Below are positions 6,647 through 8,488 of a DNA stretch of 8,488 bases, piece after piece. The stretch is taken from contig CALDZQ010000064.1 of NCBI GenBank assembly GCA_937944035.1, forward strand, positions 1 to 8,488, in the 5' to 3' direction. Below the pieces are notes generated by a model. The model searched no databases. It saw only the letters and a program-made list of their open reading frames with translations, and was not told where the DNA came from. The stretch's first letter is position 1. Every line of letters starts with the position of its first letter. A program made the translations under genes and the position numbers. Source of the DNA: an uncultured Neomegalonema sp. (GTDB lineage: Bacteria; Pseudomonadota; Alphaproteobacteria; Rhodobacterales; Rhodobacteraceae).

Positions 6647-7270
6647 ATGCATCCGAATCAGGCGTTCCGCAAACCGCAAGAACGTCAAAACATCGCCTTC
6701 GCCCGCGCGCGCAGCTTTGGAACCCTCGCGATCAACGCCGATAACGGCCCGTTGCTCAGCCATATCCCGTTTCAGCTCTCCGCAGACGGAACCTATATCG
6801 AGGTCCACCTGATCCGGTCCAATCCGATCCTCAAAAATCTTGAGCACCCGCAGCGCGCGGTCATCAGCGTCATGGGCGGCGACGCCTATATCTCGCCCGA
6901 CTGGTACGGCATCGACGATCAGGTTCCCACTTGGAACTACATCGCCGTTCACCTGCGCGGGCGGCTGGAACGGCTCGATCAGGCCGAACTGCACGGCGTA
7001 TTAGAGCGCCTTTCGGCGGGTATGGAAGACCGCATCACCGGCAAAGCGCCGTGGAAAATCGACAAGATGGACCCTGAAATCTACCAGAAGATGCTGCGCC
7101 AGATCGTCCCTGTCGCCATGCATATCGATGAGATCCAAGGCACGTGGAAGCTCTCGCAAAACAAGCCCGACGCCGTCCGCCACCGCGCCGTCGCGGGCGT
7201 TCGCGATACAAGCATGGGCCAAGCCACAGGCGAACTCGCCACCTTTATGGAAGAATGCGAGGGCGATTAA
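6647..7270 (+). CDS. PaiB-family FMN-binding protein (annotated as negative transcriptional regulator)
   Basis: The 207-residue protein matches the PaiB family in length and motifs: MHPNQAFR at the start, THE-type strand LLSHIPFQL (36-44), YISPDWY (81-87), VPTWNY (93-98), GTWKLSQNK (165-173). The family adopts an FMN-binding split barrel. In Bacillus, PaiB was described as repressing sporulation and protease genes, but there is no classical DNA-binding helix-turn-helix here, and flavin-dependent chemistry is equally plausible. The start at 6647 has a good ribosome site 6 nt upstream. It is divergent from the 5828-6544 gene across about 100 bp containing two inverted repeats that might be its own or another regulator's sites. 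Its stop codon TAA overlaps the stop of the opposite-strand gene in the palindrome TTAA, leaving no room for a terminator. Confidence 0.9.
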   Translation: MHPNQAFRKPQERQNIAFARARSFGTLAINADNGPLLSHIPFQLSADGTYIEVHLIRSNPILKNLEHPQRAVISVMGGDAYISPDWYGIDDQVPTWNYIAVHLRGRLERLDQAELHGVLERLSAGMEDRITGKAPWKIDKMDPEIYQKMLRQIVPVAMHIDEIQGTWKLSQNKPDAVRHRAVAGVRDTSMGQATGELATFMEECEGD

Positions 7271-7623
7271 TCCGCCCCCAAAACCCGCAGCTCCGGCGCA
7301 TTCTCCGCCTCCACCGCATAAACCCGCAGCCGCTCGGCCCCGTCGCCATCGCGCAGCACCACGACGATGCGCGACGGCTGGCTCTGGTCCACGCTCACCA
7401 CGCTCAGCCCCGGCTCGATCCGCACCTCCGAGAACGGCAAGCCCTCCGGCCCCCGTTCCCCGACAATCCCGTAGACCAGCGCCCCCGCGATCACCGAAAT
7501 CCCCGCGATCATCGTTCCCATCAACACCGTCACCAGCCGCCGCAACAGGCGCAGGTTGGCCGGCTCAGGAATTTCATCATCATCATCGCGCAACCCCGCG
7601 CTTTGGTGTACATCCCGCTGCAT
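7267..7623 (-). CDS. Small single-pass membrane protein, DUF6476-like
   Basis: The 118-residue protein has an acidic N-terminus with four consecutive Asp (13-16), the block IPEPANLRLLRRLVTVLMGTM (18-38), one membrane helix (about 30-53), and a C-terminal part of about 65 residues that looks like beta strands. The E-P-A-N-L-R-x-L-R-R-L-V-T block just before the helix fits the Rhodobacterales family I remember as DUF6476, whose function is unknown. Positive charges before the helix suggest the N-terminus is cytoplasmic and the strand-rich part periplasmic. The frame stays open upstream to 8094, but that part is antisense to the pseudouridine synthase. ATG at 7623 is 13 nt from GGGGAG (7642-7637); GTG at 7632 is only 4 nt away and would add three residues. 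Both ends overlap opposite-strand neighbours: TTAA at the stop, CATG at the start. Confidence 0.8.
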   Translation of the reverse strand: MQRDVHQSAGLRDDDDEIPEPANLRLLRRLVTVLMGTMIAGISVIAGALVYGIVGERGPEGLPFSEVRIEPGLSVVSVDQSQPSRIVVVLRDGDGAERLRVYAVEAENAPELRVLGAD

Positions 7624-8488
7624 GACAGACACATCTCTCCCCGACGCCGATCCGACAGGCGAACCGCTCACCCTGACTCTGCCGGACGATAGCGGGTCCG
7701 CGCGGCTGGACAAAGCCCTCGCTGCACTGACAGAGGAACACAGCATCAGCCGCTCGCGCCTGCGCGCCCTGATCGAGGGCGGCGACGTAAGGCTGCCCGA
7801 CGGCACGCCCCTCACCAACCCCTCGCAAAAGGTCAGGGGCGGCGAGACCGTGCAGATCATCGTCCCCCCGCCCCTGCCCGCAACCCCCGAAGCCGAAGCC
7901 ATCCCGCTGGAGGTGATTTTCGAGGACGAACACCTGATCGTCATCAACAAGCCCGTCGGCATGGTCGTCCACCCTGCCCCCGGCGCATGGAGCGGCACGC
8001 TGGTCAACGCCCTGCTCCACCATTGCGCCGACAGCCTTTCCGGCATCGGCGGTGAGAAGCGCCCCGGCATCGTCCACCGCATCGATAAAGACACCAGCGG
8101 ACTTCTTGTGGTGGCGAAATCAGATCAGGCCCATAACGGCCTCGCCGTCCAGTTCGCCGCCCACGACCTCGAACGCGAATACAAAGCGCTCGCCTGGGGA
8201 ACCCCCAGCAGCGCGAACGCCCGCCTCGCGGGCCTGCCTTCGGTCAGTTTCGAGCCGGGCTGGGTCCGCATCGAAACCACCATCGGCCGCTCCCGCAGCG
8301 ACCGTAAGAAGATGGCCGTCAATATCAAAGACGGCCGCCGCGCCGTCACCCGCTTCACCGTTGAAGAACAACTCGGCCCGCTCACGCAGATTTCCTGCCG
8401 CCTTGAGACAGGCCGCACCCACCAGATCCGCGTCCACCTCGCCCATGTCGGTCATCCGCTGGTCGGCGACAAGACCTATGGCCGCTCC
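7622..8488 (+). CDS. rluD: RluA/RluD-family 23S rRNA pseudouridine synthase, 3' end outside window
   Basis: The enzyme isomerises specific uridines of large-subunit rRNA to pseudouridine. The 289 visible residues contain an S4-like RNA-binding region (about 27-85, with ARLDKALAAL and SRSRLRALI), the INKPVGMVVHP block (108-118), and the catalytic motif HRIDKDTSGLLVVAK (152-166) with the nucleophilic Asp at 155. ETGRTHQIRVHLAHVGHPL follows near the visible end, then GDKTYGRS. The usual length is about 320-350 residues, so only some tens of residues are missing. RluD is preferred over RluC or RluA because of the S4 domain and the HRIDKDTSG form, but exact target positions are inferred. The ATG at 7622 shares two bases with the opposite gene's ATG, and no Shine-Dalgarno sequence precedes it, so its promoter must lie inside the neighbouring gene. 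Confidence 0.93.
   Translation, partial: MTDTSLPDADPTGEPLTLTLPDDSGSARLDKALAALTEEHSISRSRLRALIEGGDVRLPDGTPLTNPSQKVRGGETVQIIVPPPLPATPEAEAIPLEVIFEDEHLIVINKPVGMVVHPAPGAWSGTLVNALLHHCADSLSGIGGEKRPGIVHRIDKDTSGLLVVAKSDQAHNGLAVQFAAHDLEREYKALAWGTPSSANARLAGLPSVSFEPGWVRIETTIGRSRSDRKKMAVNIKDGRRAVTRFTVEEQLGPLTQISCRLETGRTHQIRVHLAHVGHPLVGDKTYGRS

Noticed and set aside
7574..7587. Short TCA/ATC tandem repeat (TCATCATCATCATC)
   Set aside because: It simply encodes four Asp residues in the small membrane protein and is too short to call a microsatellite array.
7624..8094. Upstream extension of the small minus-strand membrane protein to 275 residues
   Set aside because: This part is fully antisense to conserved pseudouridine synthase sequence, and the family-like protein begins near 7623.

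Overview
The window looks like ordinary chromosome from a GC-rich alphaproteobacterium, most likely a member of the Rhodobacterales. The case rests on the PccA-type biotin carboxylase sequence, on two lineage-type small proteins (the 238-residue minus-strand protein and the DUF6476-like membrane protein) and on the RluA-family pseudouridine synthase. No genus can be named from sequence reading alone. I found no rRNA, tRNA, CRISPR array, insertion sequence, phage gene or integration site.

Layout. (1) Positions 1-1374, minus: the N-terminal 458 codons of propionyl-CoA carboxylase alpha subunit, continuing off the left edge. (2) Positions 1375-1564: a divergent promoter region with a TTTGCAA element, a consensus TTGACA and a small inverted repeat. 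(3) Positions 1565-4065, plus: an enolase-superfamily dehydratase/epimerase whose stop overlaps (ATGA) the start of a Tat-exported multicopper oxidase. (4) Positions 4111-4797, plus: a TerB plus J-domain co-chaperone. (5) Positions 4893-5777, plus: an acidic, mostly disordered protein with a short folded C-terminus resembling a ribbon-helix-helix fold. (6) Positions 5828-6544, minus: a basic, proline/arginine-rich protein of unknown function, convergent with the previous gene. (7) Positions 6545-6646: an AT-rich divergent promoter region with two adjacent inverted repeats. (8) Positions 6647-7270, plus: a PaiB-family FMN-binding protein. (9) Positions 7267-7623, minus: a small one-helix membrane protein wedged with no intergenic DNA between its neighbours. 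(10) From 7622 off the right edge, plus: the rluD-like 23S rRNA pseudouridine synthase.

Functional picture. Propionyl-CoA carboxylation and the divergent enolase-superfamily enzyme are both catabolic, the latter probably acting on a hydroxyproline-type substrate. The multicopper oxidase should act in the periplasm and is tied to the dehydratase by translational coupling, although no direct metabolic link is evident. The remaining genes are housekeeping or lineage-specific: chaperone, ribosomal RNA modification and unknowns.

The least ordinary items are the architecture of the acidic protein (disordered acidic body plus candidate ribbon-helix-helix tail), the twin inverted repeats at 6562-6598, one of which fills the spacer of a candidate promoter, and the gapless packing of the 7267-7623 gene, whose stop and start codons are both shared with opposite-strand neighbours. 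I did not find a clear new multi-gene system.
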